13,551 bases of DNA, from assembly GCA_022776205.1 (NCBI GenBank), contig JALFIK010000132.1, forward strand, positions 1 to 13,551, in the 5' to 3' direction. A model generated the notes under the pieces. The model searched no databases and was not told the DNA's origin. It worked only from the letters and a program-made list of their open reading frames with translations. The position numbers and the translations under genes are program-made. The DNA comes from Eubacterium sp. Its GTDB lineage: Bacteria > Bacillota > Clostridia > Lachnospirales > Lachnospiraceae. Position 1 is the stretch's first letter. Each line of letters starts with the position of its first letter. Below are positions 1 to 6,133 of this stretch, one piece after another.

Positions 1-41
1 TTATTAAAATATTCCGGAAGTTATGTCCATGTTCCCGGGAT

Positions 42-70
42 TTGCATCCCTTTTCTTCCTATGATAATAT
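42..70 (+). promoter_or_regulatory. Sigma-A-like promoter of queH
   Basis: A TTGCAT -35 box (42-47) is followed by a 17-base spacer and a TAATAT -10 box (65-70). The -10 is preceded by TG at 62-63, giving an extended -10. The predicted start near 77 leaves a leader of about 30 bases before the queH ribosome binding site. Bases 1-41 hold no recognisable gene end, so whether anything upstream reads into queH cannot be judged. Confidence 0.62.
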
Positions 71-107
71 TAGAATTACTTCAAATTTTAAAAAAGGAGC
101 ATATTTT

Positions 108-761
108 ATGAATAAAATAAACTATCAGAAACAATTAGATCAGATTATTTCAGAAATTCCACCTCAAAAAGAGGCCCGGCCTTCCCTTTTCCTCCATTCC
201 TGCTGTGCCCCCTGTAGCAGCTATGTGCTGGAGTATCTGACAAAATTTTTTAAAATTACTATTTTCTTTTTCAACCCAAATATTACGGAGGAAAGAGAAT
301 ACAGAAAAAGAACCGGGGAAATGAAGCGTCTGATTCACGAGGCCGGTTATGAGGATGACGTGTCTTTTGTAGAAGGGGAATATCACCCGGAGGATTTTTT
401 TGCCATGGCAAAGGGCATGGAAGATCTGCCGGAAAGAGGGATGCGCTGCTATCACTGCTACCGGCTTCGCATGGAAGAGACTGCCAGAAATGCCGCCCTG
501 GCCAAGGCAGATTATTTCACAACAACTCTCTCGATCAGTCCTCACAAAAATGCCCGGTGGATCAACGAAATCGGAGAGGAGCTCGCCTTAAAATACGGGG
601 TTGCCCACCTTCCTTCCGATTTTAAGAAAAAGGGGGGATACCTGCGCTCCATCGCCCTTTCGGAAAAGTATCATCTCTATCGCCAGGATTACTGCGGCTG
701 TATTTTTTCAAAGCAGGCCCGGGACGAAAGACACCGTGAAAACACAAGACGGAACCGGTGA
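108..761 (+). CDS. queH: Epoxyqueuosine reductase QueH
   Basis: QueH is the non-cobalamin enzyme that reduces epoxyqueuosine to queuosine at position 34 of GUN-anticodon tRNAs, the last step of queuosine formation in the cytosol. The 217-residue product has the family's cysteine pattern: HSCCAPC at residues 30-36, CYHC at 114-117 and YCGC at 195-198, expected to bind an iron-sulfur cluster and a further metal. It also has a TTTLSISPHKN segment at 138-148. Length fits the family (formerly DUF208). An in-frame ATG exists at 42, but I chose 108 because AAGGAG at 94-99 sits 8 bases before it and the promoter -10 lies downstream of 42. It is a single-gene unit with no other queuosine gene in view. 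It converges with the reverse gene ending at 813, and a hairpin begins in its last codons. Confidence 0.93.
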   Translation: MNKINYQKQLDQIISEIPPQKEARPSLFLHSCCAPCSSYVLEYLTKFFKITIFFFNPNITEEREYRKRTGEMKRLIHEAGYEDDVSFVEGEYHPEDFFAMAKGMEDLPERGMRCYHCYRLRMEETARNAALAKADYFTTTLSISPHKNARWINEIGEELALKYGVAHLPSDFKKKGGYLRSIALSEKYHLYRQDYCGCIFSKQARDERHRENTRRNR

Positions 762-773
762 AAATTACCGGTT
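753..773. terminator. Hairpin at the 3' end of queH, possible weak or Rho-assisted terminator
   Basis: AACCGGT (753-759) pairs with ACCGGTT (767-773) across a 7-base loop, and the queH stop codon lies inside it. No T-run follows on either strand, so it is not a canonical intrinsic terminator. A second short palindrome, CAGCCGGCTG, follows at 775-784. These are the only structured sequences in the short gap between two convergent genes, so they may stabilise 3' ends or help Rho-dependent termination. Confidence 0.35.
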
Positions 774-812
774 GCAGCCGGCTGTGTCATACACTGGTCC
801 CGTCCCATATCA

Positions 813-1214
813 TCAGGCTTTTTTTATGAATTTATTTCCACATTTCGGACAGGTGATCTCCACCTTGCCCGTTCCTTTTGGTACGCGGAGTTTCTGTCTG
901 CATACCGGACATTTAAAAAAGCGAAACAGTTTTGCTTCCTTTCTTTCCTCGCCTCGCTCGGCCATCCCCTCAAAAATCGGGTGGAGCATTGCCGTAAACT
1001 TCTCATTTTCCGCCTCTCTTTTCTCATGATTATGCGAAAAAAAACGCAGTACACAAAGAATCAGCGGAAGAAAACTGATCAGATTCAGCTGGTTTAACAC
1101 TTCATTTGGAAAAAGTCCTGTAAAAAGATTTAAAATCACGCTCAACAATAATAACCCACAGGATAATGCATCAAATCCGTATATCCTGTCAAAGAAACTT
1201 CCCGATTCCTTCAT
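813..1214 (-). CDS. Two-helix membrane protein with C-terminal zinc ribbon, unknown function
   Basis: I do not recognise a named family. The 133-residue product has two hydrophobic segments at about residues 15-33 and 42-58, consistent with a small integral membrane protein. A charged E/K/R-rich linker follows, then a C-terminal zinc ribbon with CPVC at 102-105 and CPKC at 122-125 around a basic turn (KLRVPKGTGKVEI). This resembles the rubredoxin-like knuckles seen in many uncharacterised clostridial membrane proteins. The start is supported by AAAGGAGG at 1221-1228, 6 bases upstream. It lies 21 bases after the stop of the export-family gene, so the two are almost certainly cotranscribed. The soluble ribbon is probably cytoplasmic, but its partner (nucleic acid or protein) cannot be told from sequence. 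Confidence 0.8.
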   Translation of the reverse strand: MKESGSFFDRIYGFDALSCGLLLLSVILNLFTGLFPNEVLNQLNLISFLPLILCVLRFFSHNHEKREAENEKFTAMLHPIFEGMAERGEERKEAKLFRFFKCPVCRQKLRVPKGTGKVEITCPKCGNKFIKKA

Positions 1215-1235
1215 CCGTTTCCTCCTTTATCCTTT

Positions 1236-1706
1236 CTACCGGATCAGTGAAAAAAATCCTGCGCTCAGGGTCATCATGATCACACCAGCCAGAAGCACAC
1301 CGCACATCGCTGCAATCACACTGGATTTAAAATCCATTTTCAAAAAACTTGCCGCCAGTGTTCCCGTCCATGCTCCCGTTCCCGGAAGGGGAATTCCCAC
1401 AAAAAAAAGCAGTGCAACAAAAAGACCCCTCCCGGCCTTCGCTTTCAGTTTTTCTCCGCCCTTCTCTCCTTTCGCAGTACACCACCGGCAAAATTTACCA
1501 ATCACTCCCGGAATTTTATTCCCGGCTTCGAGTACCTTTCTCGCAAACAGGTAAATAATCGGAACGGGAAGCATATTCCCGATAATCGCAATTACATAAG
1601 AGGGAATCAGCGGAAGTCCTACTGCCTGGGAATAAGGAATCGCCGCCCTTAATTCTGCGATTGGTACCATGGAAATTAAAAAAACCATAATATAATGCTT
1701 TATCAT
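1236..1706 (-). CDS. Small multidrug export family membrane protein (Sm_multidrug_ex / COG2426)
   Basis: The 156-residue hydrophobic protein matches the putative small multidrug export family by its N-terminal MVPIAELRAAIPY (residues 13-25) and its GIPLPGTGAWTG signature (104-115). Membrane segments lie at about 3-16, 32-55, 94-122 and 127-153. The paired amphipathic or re-entrant look, with Pro/Gly-rich motifs, is similar to DedA-like membrane proteins. The family name comes from early annotation; a transport substrate is not established, so drug export should not be assumed. A cytoplasmic basic loop rich in K and G occupies residues about 64-93. The start is supported by AAAGGAG at 1715-1721, 8 bases upstream. 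It lies downstream of rho but has its own promoter in the 74-base gap, and is followed at 21 bases by the zinc-ribbon gene. Confidence 0.85.
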   Translation of the reverse strand: MIKHYIMVFLISMVPIAELRAAIPYSQAVGLPLIPSYVIAIIGNMLPVPIIYLFARKVLEAGNKIPGVIGKFCRWCTAKGEKGGEKLKAKAGRGLFVALLFFVGIPLPGTGAWTGTLAASFLKMDFKSSVIAAMCGVLLAGVIMMTLSAGFFSLIR

Positions 1707-1737
1707 TGCTTTTTCTCCTTTAGATCTATTCTTTAAT

Positions 1738-1766
1738 CATATACCATATCTTTTTTGTTCCGTCAA
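1738..1766 (-). promoter_or_regulatory. Sigma-A-like promoter of the export-protein / zinc-ribbon pair
   Basis: On the minus strand TTGACG (1761-1766) is followed by 17 bases and TATATG (1738-1743); TATGAT two bases further on is an alternative -10. It lies between the rho stop codon and the start of the export-family gene. I see no terminator after rho in this gap, so the pair may receive both rho read-through and its own transcription. Confidence 0.58.
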
Positions 1767-1780
1767 GGAAGCATCTTTCC

Positions 1781-3169
1781 TCACTTTTTCAGAAGAGATT
1801 GGCGCATGGTCCGGATAAATTCCCGGTTGTTCTTTGTTTTCTTAAAAATACTCAGAATCTGTTCCATGTTTTCCTCTGCACGGTTTCCGGACAGCTCCCG
1901 GTGAAGGGCATATACAATCTCTCTTTCCTCACCGGAGAGCAAAAGATCATCCCTTCTTGTTCCGGAACGCAAAATATTAATGGCCGGAAAAATTCTTTTT
2001 TCTGCCAGTTTCCTGTCTAAAACAAGTTCCATATTTCCCGTTCCCTTAAATTCCTCAAATACCACATCGTCCATTTTACTTCCTGTTTCCACCAGTGCCG
2101 TGGCAAGGATCGTCAGACTTCCGCCTTCCCTCATATTTCTGGCTGCACCAAAAAACTTTTTCGGCATATAAAGTGCTGCAGGATCAAGGCCTCCGGATAA
2201 TGTTCTGCCACTTGGAGGTACCACAAGATTGTATGCACGGGCCAGACGGGTAATGCTGTCAAGAAGTATCACAACATCCTGTTTATGTTCCACCAGACGT
2301 TTTGCCCTCTCAAGAACCATCTCCGAGACCCTTTTATGATGATCCGGGAGCTCATCAAATGTGGAATAAATGACTTCTGCATTCGGACCTTCGATGGACT
2401 CTCTGATATCCGTTACTTCTTCCGGTCTCTCATCAATCAGGAGAACAATCACTTTCATTTCCGGCATGGTTGTTGTAATGCTTTTTGCAATTTGTTTTAA
2501 AAGTGTGGTCTTTCCCGTTTTGGGTTGGGAAACGATCATCCCTCTCTGCCCCTTTCCAATCGGGGAGAGAAGATCGACCATGCGCATGGATAACGGTCCG
2601 TTTTCCGTTTCCAGACGAATCCTCTCATCCGGGAAAATTGGAGTAAGATCCTCAAAATTCTTTCTTTTTGATGCTTCAAAGGGTTTGTATCCATTTACGG
2701 ATTCTACATAAAGCAGGGCACTGTATTTTTCATTCTGCGTCTTAATACGGATATTACCCACAAGAATATCTCCGGTTTTTAAATTAAAACGGCGAATCTG
2801 GGACGGTGATACATAGACATCATTTTCTCCCGGGAGATAATTTTCACAGCGGATAAATCCATAACCGTCCGGCATAACTTCAAGTATGCCGTTTGCCTTG
2901 TGCCCGCTATCGAGACTGGCCAGTTCCCCTTTTATTGAGGAGACCGGATGTTTCTTTTCTCTGGCTTCCTCTTCCTTATTCTCTTCTTTTTCCTTTGGCT
3001 CTGCGACCTTTTTTTCTTCTGTTTTCAGTTCATTTTCTGTCTTCTTTTTTAAATCTGACTCATTCAGCCGTTCGATAAGCTGGTCTTTTTTTAGTGTGCT
3101 GACTCCTCTGATTCCTTTCTCTTTTGCATATGCTTTCAGGGCTACCAGTGTCATATTTTCAAAATCCAT
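1781..3169 (-). CDS. rho: Transcription termination factor Rho
   Basis: Rho is the hexameric RNA-dependent ATPase/translocase that terminates untranslated transcripts. The 462-residue protein has the Rho N-terminal SAP-like helical domain (about 1-36) and a K/E-rich low-complexity linker (about 37-93). The OB/cold-shock RNA-binding domain follows at about 94-160, with GYGFIR and the NDVYVSPSQIRRF segment. The RecA-like motor has a P-loop SQPKTGKT at 214-221, Walker B VVILLD at 299-304, an SGRTLSGGLDPAAL Q-loop at 319-332, KGTGNMEL at 374-381 and the conserved RSGTRRDDLL. It is about 40 residues longer than E. coli Rho, the extra length being the linker. The P-loop reads SQPKTGKT where E. coli has APPKAGKT. 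The start is supported by GGAGG at 3176-3180, 6 bases upstream. The long leader with inverted repeats suggests autoregulation, but this is inference. Confidence 0.97.
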   Translation of the reverse strand: MDFENMTLVALKAYAKEKGIRGVSTLKKDQLIERLNESDLKKKTENELKTEEKKVAEPKEKEENKEEEAREKKHPVSSIKGELASLDSGHKANGILEVMPDGYGFIRCENYLPGENDVYVSPSQIRRFNLKTGDILVGNIRIKTQNEKYSALLYVESVNGYKPFEASKRKNFEDLTPIFPDERIRLETENGPLSMRMVDLLSPIGKGQRGMIVSQPKTGKTTLLKQIAKSITTTMPEMKVIVLLIDERPEEVTDIRESIEGPNAEVIYSTFDELPDHHKRVSEMVLERAKRLVEHKQDVVILLDSITRLARAYNLVVPPSGRTLSGGLDPAALYMPKKFFGAARNMREGGSLTILATALVETGSKMDDVVFEEFKGTGNMELVLDRKLAEKRIFPAINILRSGTRRDDLLLSGEEREIVYALHRELSGNRAEENMEQILSIFKKTKNNREFIRTMRQSLLKK

Positions 3170-3314
3170 AGAAAACCTCCACGATATCGTCTGTTTTTCT
3201 GTTTTTCCTAAATTTTTCGTATAATAAATAATAATTGGGATTGAATAAGAGTTTACAGATTGTTTCTTTATGATGAAATGGGTACTTTCCTCTCACACAG
3301 GAAAAATTGTTAAT

Positions 3315-3336
3315 CAAAACTGTATCTGCAGTTTTG
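3315..3336. repeat. Inverted repeat at the predicted 5' end of the rho transcript
   Basis: CAAAACTG (3315-3322) and CAGTTTTG (3329-3336) form a perfect 8-bp inverted repeat around a 6-base loop. On the minus strand it begins almost exactly at the predicted rho transcription start (about 3335). It could be a 5' stabilising stem in the leader RNA or a repressor operator overlapping the start site. No T-run follows on the minus strand. Confidence 0.4.
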
Positions 3337-3340
3337 CTAT

Positions 3341-3369
3341 ATGATACACCTCATGCTCCGGCATGACAA
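3341..3369 (-). promoter_or_regulatory. Candidate rho promoter
   Basis: On the minus strand TTGTCA (3364-3369) is followed by a 17-base spacer and TATCAT (3341-3346). Each hexamer is close to consensus and the spacing is ideal. It is the best promoter I can find for rho in the divergent region. A weaker AT-rich candidate near 3220-3240 lacks a good -35. Confidence 0.48.
3351..3366. promoter_or_regulatory. Palindrome in the rho promoter spacer, possible operator
   Basis: TCATGC-TCCG-GCATGA is a perfect 6-bp inverted repeat with a 4-base centre. It fills most of the spacer of the candidate rho promoter and touches its -35 box, a typical place for a repressor or MerR-like activator site. The regulator is unknown. 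Confidence 0.33.
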
Positions 3370-3429
3370 CTTTCCTTTTATAATAGCACAAAACGAAAAG
3401 AAAACAACCTTATTTTATAAAATATCTAA

Positions 3430-3458
3430 TTGCAATAAAGAAAATCCGGTGCTAGAAT
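3430..3458 (+). promoter_or_regulatory. Sigma-A-like promoter of the malic enzyme operon
   Basis: TTGCAA (3430-3435) is followed by a 17-base spacer and TAGAAT (3453-3458). The start near 3465 leaves a leader of about 20 bases. The ribosome binding site AAAGGA (3469-3474) lies 11 bases before the ATG. The short leader leaves no room for a riboswitch. Confidence 0.7.
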
Positions 3459-3485
3459 ATAGACTGGGAAAGGACGGAAATTAAT

Positions 3486-4637
3486 ATGAATATAAAAGAA
3501 AAATCATTGGAACTTCATAAACAGTGGAACGGGAAATTGGAAGTTAACGCAAAATGTCCCGTATCTTCTTCAGAAGATCTGGCTCTTGCTTATACACCGG
3601 GCGTTGCAGAACCTTGCCGGGCGATTGCCAGGGACCCGGAGGAAGTTTACCGTTACACGATAAAATCGAATACAGTAGGTGTCGTCTCCGACGGAAGTGC
3701 CGTACTTGGTCTTGGCAACATCGGTGCCCTGGCTGCCATGCCGGTCATGGAAGGGAAAGCCGCCTTATTTAAAGAATTTGGAGGGGTGAACGCCTTCCCG
3801 ATTTGTCTTGACACCCAGGATACGGAGGAGATTATCGAGACAGTCGTCCGAATTGCTCCGGCTTTCGGCGGAATCAATCTCGAGGACATCTCCGCACCCC
3901 GCTGCTTTGAAATTGAGGAACGCCTGAACCAGCTTTTGGATATTCCTGTCTTCCATGACGACCAGCACGGAACTGCTATCGTTGTTCTTGCCGGAATCAT
4001 CAATGCGTTAAAGATTGTCGGAAAGAAGAAGGAAGATTGCAAAGTCGTGGTAAACGGAGCAGGCTCCGCCGGGATCGCCATTGCAAAAATGCTCTTATCC
4101 TACGGATTTAAGGATCTCACTTTATGTGACCGACAGGGAATTTTATGTTCCGGTGATCCACAGCTTAACTGGATGCAGGAAAAGATGACCGCAGTCACAA
4201 ATCTTTCTCATAAAACCGGAACTCTGGCAGATGCCATGAAGGGGGCAGATATTTTTGTCGGTGTTTCTGCGCCGGGAATCGTTTCTTCGGATATGGTTCG
4301 TTCCATGGCGAAGGATTCCATACTTTTTACTATGGCAAATCCGGATCCGGAAATCCTGCCGGATCTTGCAAAAGAAGCCGGAGCAAGAGTTGTTGGAACG
4401 GGACGTTCCGACTTTCCGAATCAGGTGAACAATGTTCTTGTTTTCCCTGGCATTTTTAAAGGCGCCCTCGAAGGCCGGGCTTCCTCGATCACAGAGGAAA
4501 TGAAGCTGGCTGCTGCCCATGCCATCGCCGGACTTGTTCCGGAAAATGAACTTTGTGAGACAAACATTCTTCCTCATGCCTTTGATCCTCAGATTGCTGA
4601 GGTGGTCAGCCAGGCTGTGAAGGGACACATCCGTTAA
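3486..4637 (+). CDS. NAD(P)-dependent malic enzyme
   Basis: Catalyses oxidative decarboxylation of malate to pyruvate and CO2 with reduction of NAD(P), linking C4 acids to pyruvate in central metabolism. The 383-residue protein is the short bacterial type. The catalytic tyrosine is Y36 in AYTPGVAEPC, and the catalytic lysine K91 in MEGKAALFKEFGG. The divalent-metal ligands are E133-D134 (LEDISAPRCFEIE) and D159 (FHDDQHGTA). The Rossmann loop GAGSAGIA at 191-198 is followed by an acidic D215 at the end of the second strand (LTLCDRQG), which favours NAD over NADP. FTMANPDPEI and the SDFPNQVNNVLVFPG segment complete the family signature. It heads a three-gene forward operon. Bacillus names for such enzymes include maeA, mleA and ytsJ; I cannot choose among them. 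Confidence 0.95.
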   Translation: MNIKEKSLELHKQWNGKLEVNAKCPVSSSEDLALAYTPGVAEPCRAIARDPEEVYRYTIKSNTVGVVSDGSAVLGLGNIGALAAMPVMEGKAALFKEFGGVNAFPICLDTQDTEEIIETVVRIAPAFGGINLEDISAPRCFEIEERLNQLLDIPVFHDDQHGTAIVVLAGIINALKIVGKKKEDCKVVVNGAGSAGIAIAKMLLSYGFKDLTLCDRQGILCSGDPQLNWMQEKMTAVTNLSHKTGTLADAMKGADIFVGVSAPGIVSSDMVRSMAKDSILFTMANPDPEILPDLAKEAGARVVGTGRSDFPNQVNNVLVFPGIFKGALEGRASSITEEMKLAAAHAIAGLVPENELCETNILPHAFDPQIAEVVSQAVKGHIR

Positions 4638-4640
4638 TCC

Positions 4641-5561
4641 ATGGAACGGTATTACAGCTACAATCATTTTCTCCGGGAATATTTTGGAGAAAAACTTTAT
4701 AAAATCTGTCTGGACGGAGGCTTCACCTGCCCGAACCGGGATGGTACCCTCGCGTCCGGCGGATGCATTTTTTGCAGTGGGGGAGGAAGCGGTGAATTCG
4801 CAGAAAATTCTTCCCTCCCTATTTCTGAACAGATCCGTCTTGGAAAAGCACAAACCGGGAGAAAATACAACGGACAAAGATATCTGGCTTATTTCCAGGC
4901 ATTCACCAACACTTACGCACCGGTTTCCCGTCTCCGTTGTCTTTACGGGGAAGCGATCTCCCAGCCGGAAATTGCGGGGCTCTGTATCGGCACCAGACCG
5001 GATTGTGTTTCGGATGAAGTGATTTCTCTTTTAGTGGAATTCAATCAGAAGAAACCCATTTTTATTGAAATGGGACTGCAGACCTGCCATGATGACACGG
5101 CCCGCTTTTTAAATCGGGCCTATGAAACAGAAGCTTTCACCCGGACCTGCCGAAGACTTTCCGAAGCGGGAATCCGCACTACTGCCCACATCATTCTGGG
5201 ACTTCCGGGAGAAAACATAAATATGGAATATGAGACAATTGATTACCTGAATACCCTTCCCATCGGTGGAATCAAGATATCCATGCTCTATATTCTAAAG
5301 AATACTGTTCTGGCAGATTATTATAGCAGACACCCCTTTCCGATTTTATCCATGGACGAATACATTGACCATCTACTCGGATGTCTCTCCCGTCTTCGAA
5401 AAGATATTGTTGTTGAACGCATGACCGGGGACGGGCCAAAAAATCTGGTAATTACTCCGAAATGGATTTTTCATAAACGACTGGTATTGAACAGTATTCA
5501 CAAAGAAATGAAGAATAGAAATTTTATGCAGGGAGGCTCCTTATGTCAGAAGAATCTCTAA
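4641..5561 (+). CDS. Radical SAM protein, TIGR01212 family (YhcC/YtqA-like)
   Basis: Cytosolic radical SAM enzyme of the Elp3-related YhcC/YtqA family. The family signature is the N-terminal RYYSYNHFLREYFGEKLYKI, then the cluster cysteines C30, C42 and C45 in a CX11CX2C spacing (TCPNRDGTLASGGCIFC). IGTRPDCVSDE at 116-126, FIEMGLQT and AHIILGLPGE line the SAM site. The 306-residue length is normal. From memory, B. subtilis YtqA has been implicated in the 5-aminomethyl-2-thiouridine branch of tRNA wobble modification (proposed name MnmL); its usual partner methyltransferase YtqB is not in this window, so substrate transfer is inference. The ATG is 3 bases after the malic enzyme stop. The nearest SD-like AAGGGA (4620-4625) is 15 bases away, so translation is probably coupled to the upstream gene. 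Confidence 0.92.
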   Translation: MERYYSYNHFLREYFGEKLYKICLDGGFTCPNRDGTLASGGCIFCSGGGSGEFAENSSLPISEQIRLGKAQTGRKYNGQRYLAYFQAFTNTYAPVSRLRCLYGEAISQPEIAGLCIGTRPDCVSDEVISLLVEFNQKKPIFIEMGLQTCHDDTARFLNRAYETEAFTRTCRRLSEAGIRTTAHIILGLPGENINMEYETIDYLNTLPIGGIKISMLYILKNTVLADYYSRHPFPILSMDEYIDHLLGCLSRLRKDIVVERMTGDGPKNLVITPKWIFHKRLVLNSIHKEMKNRNFMQGGSLCQKNL

Positions 5562-6061
5562 CATTATATAAATTAATGATATTATTTATGCTCGATAATC
5601 TGGATTTTCCACTCACAAATTCCCAACTCAGTGAATTTTTTGTCAACCACGGCTACACTTCATATTTTCATCTGCAGCAGGCAATTAATGAACTGGCGGA
5701 TTCTGAATTTATTCGCGGGGAAACCATCCGCAACACGACCAATTATCATTTAACTGATGCGGGCAAGGAGGCTCTGTCCATGTTTGAAGCCCAGATTTCT
5801 TCTCCGATTAAGGAAGACATCATGGACTATTTTGCTCAAAAGAAATATCAGCTTCGCAGAGAAGTCGATATCACTGCAGATTATCAGCCTCTGAAGAAGG
5901 GCGAATACATGGTTCAGGCACAGATTAAAGAAAGGGGGTCTCTCCTTCTTGAATTAAATATTAATGTGGTTTCAAAAGAGCAGGCCATTGCCATCTGTGA
6001 TAACTGGAGTGCCAAAAGTGACGAGGTCTATAGCCAGATCATGGATACACTGCTTCTTTAA
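5543..6061 (+). CDS. DUF4364 family protein with winged-helix N-terminus
   Basis: The 172-residue protein belongs to DUF4364, a family of clostridial proteins of unproven function. Residues 1-75 look like a winged helix: helices around 5-20, 25-36 (TNSQLSEFFVNHG) and 40-56 (SYFHLQQAINELADSEF), then a wing-like strand pair with GETIRNTTNYHLTDAGKEAL. The remainder (about 88-172) is a mixed alpha/beta domain with DIMDYFAQKKYQLRREVDI and alternating hydrophobic strands. It may be a DNA-binding regulator or an adaptor, but no ligand motif is visible. It overlaps the end of the radical SAM gene by 19 bases. Its own GGGAGG (5531-5536), 6 bases before the ATG, lies inside that gene, so expression is tied together but initiation is independent. 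A terminator follows within 25 bases. Confidence 0.88.
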   Translation: MSEESLTLYKLMILFMLDNLDFPLTNSQLSEFFVNHGYTSYFHLQQAINELADSEFIRGETIRNTTNYHLTDAGKEALSMFEAQISSPIKEDIMDYFAQKKYQLRREVDITADYQPLKKGEYMVQAQIKERGSLLLELNINVVSKEQAIAICDNWSAKSDEVYSQIMDTLLL

Positions 6062-6083
6062 ATGAAATTCCATGTTATACAGC

Positions 6084-6130
6084 TATCATAAAAGGATGCC
6101 GGTTTATCCTCCCGGCATCCTTTTATGATA
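6084..6130. terminator. Bidirectional intrinsic terminator between DUF4364 and engB
   Basis: TATCATAAAAGGATGCCGG (6084-6102) pairs perfectly over 19 bp with 6112-6130 around a 9-base loop. The GC core is flanked by AAAA on one arm and TTTT on the other, so each strand gives a GC stem followed by a U-run. It sits between convergent operons, 22 bases after the DUF4364 stop and 3 bases from the engB stop. Confidence 0.9.
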
Positions 6131-6133
6131 TAC

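Larger units (their letters stand above)
3170..3485. other. Divergent regulatory region between rho and the malic enzyme gene
   Basis: This 316-base AT-rich stretch has no plausible gene on either strand. It contains the candidate rho promoter (3341-3369) and the malic enzyme promoter (3430-3458). Inverted repeats lie at 3315-3336, 3351-3366 and 3286-3304 (TTTCCT / AGGAAA around a 7-base loop). A 10-base palindrome, ACGATATCGT, lies at 3181-3190 directly before the rho ribosome binding site. If the promoter is right, rho has a leader of about 165 bases. A TATAAT at 3379-3384 has no convincing -35 partner on the plus strand. Confidence 0.6.

Noticed and set aside
42..107. Upstream in-frame start for queH
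   Set aside because: The extra 22 residues lack family similarity, the -10 box lies downstream of this ATG, and a good SD serves the ATG at 108.
601..1029. 142-codon plus-strand frame spanning the queH end and the zinc-ribbon gene
   Set aside because: It is a shadow of queH in another frame continuing antisense to the zinc-ribbon gene, and would be incompatible with the supported starts of both.
3364..3384. Plus-strand promoter TGACAA ... TATAAT in the rho-malic enzyme gap
   Set aside because: The spacing between the two boxes is only 9 bases, and no other -35 stands at the right distance. The promoter at 3430-3458 explains the malic enzyme gene better.
4143..4877. 244-codon open frame on the minus strand across the malic enzyme and radical SAM genes
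   Set aside because: It lies wholly antisense to two clearly conserved genes, has no good ribosome binding site, and its translation shows no domain and low-complexity shadow composition.
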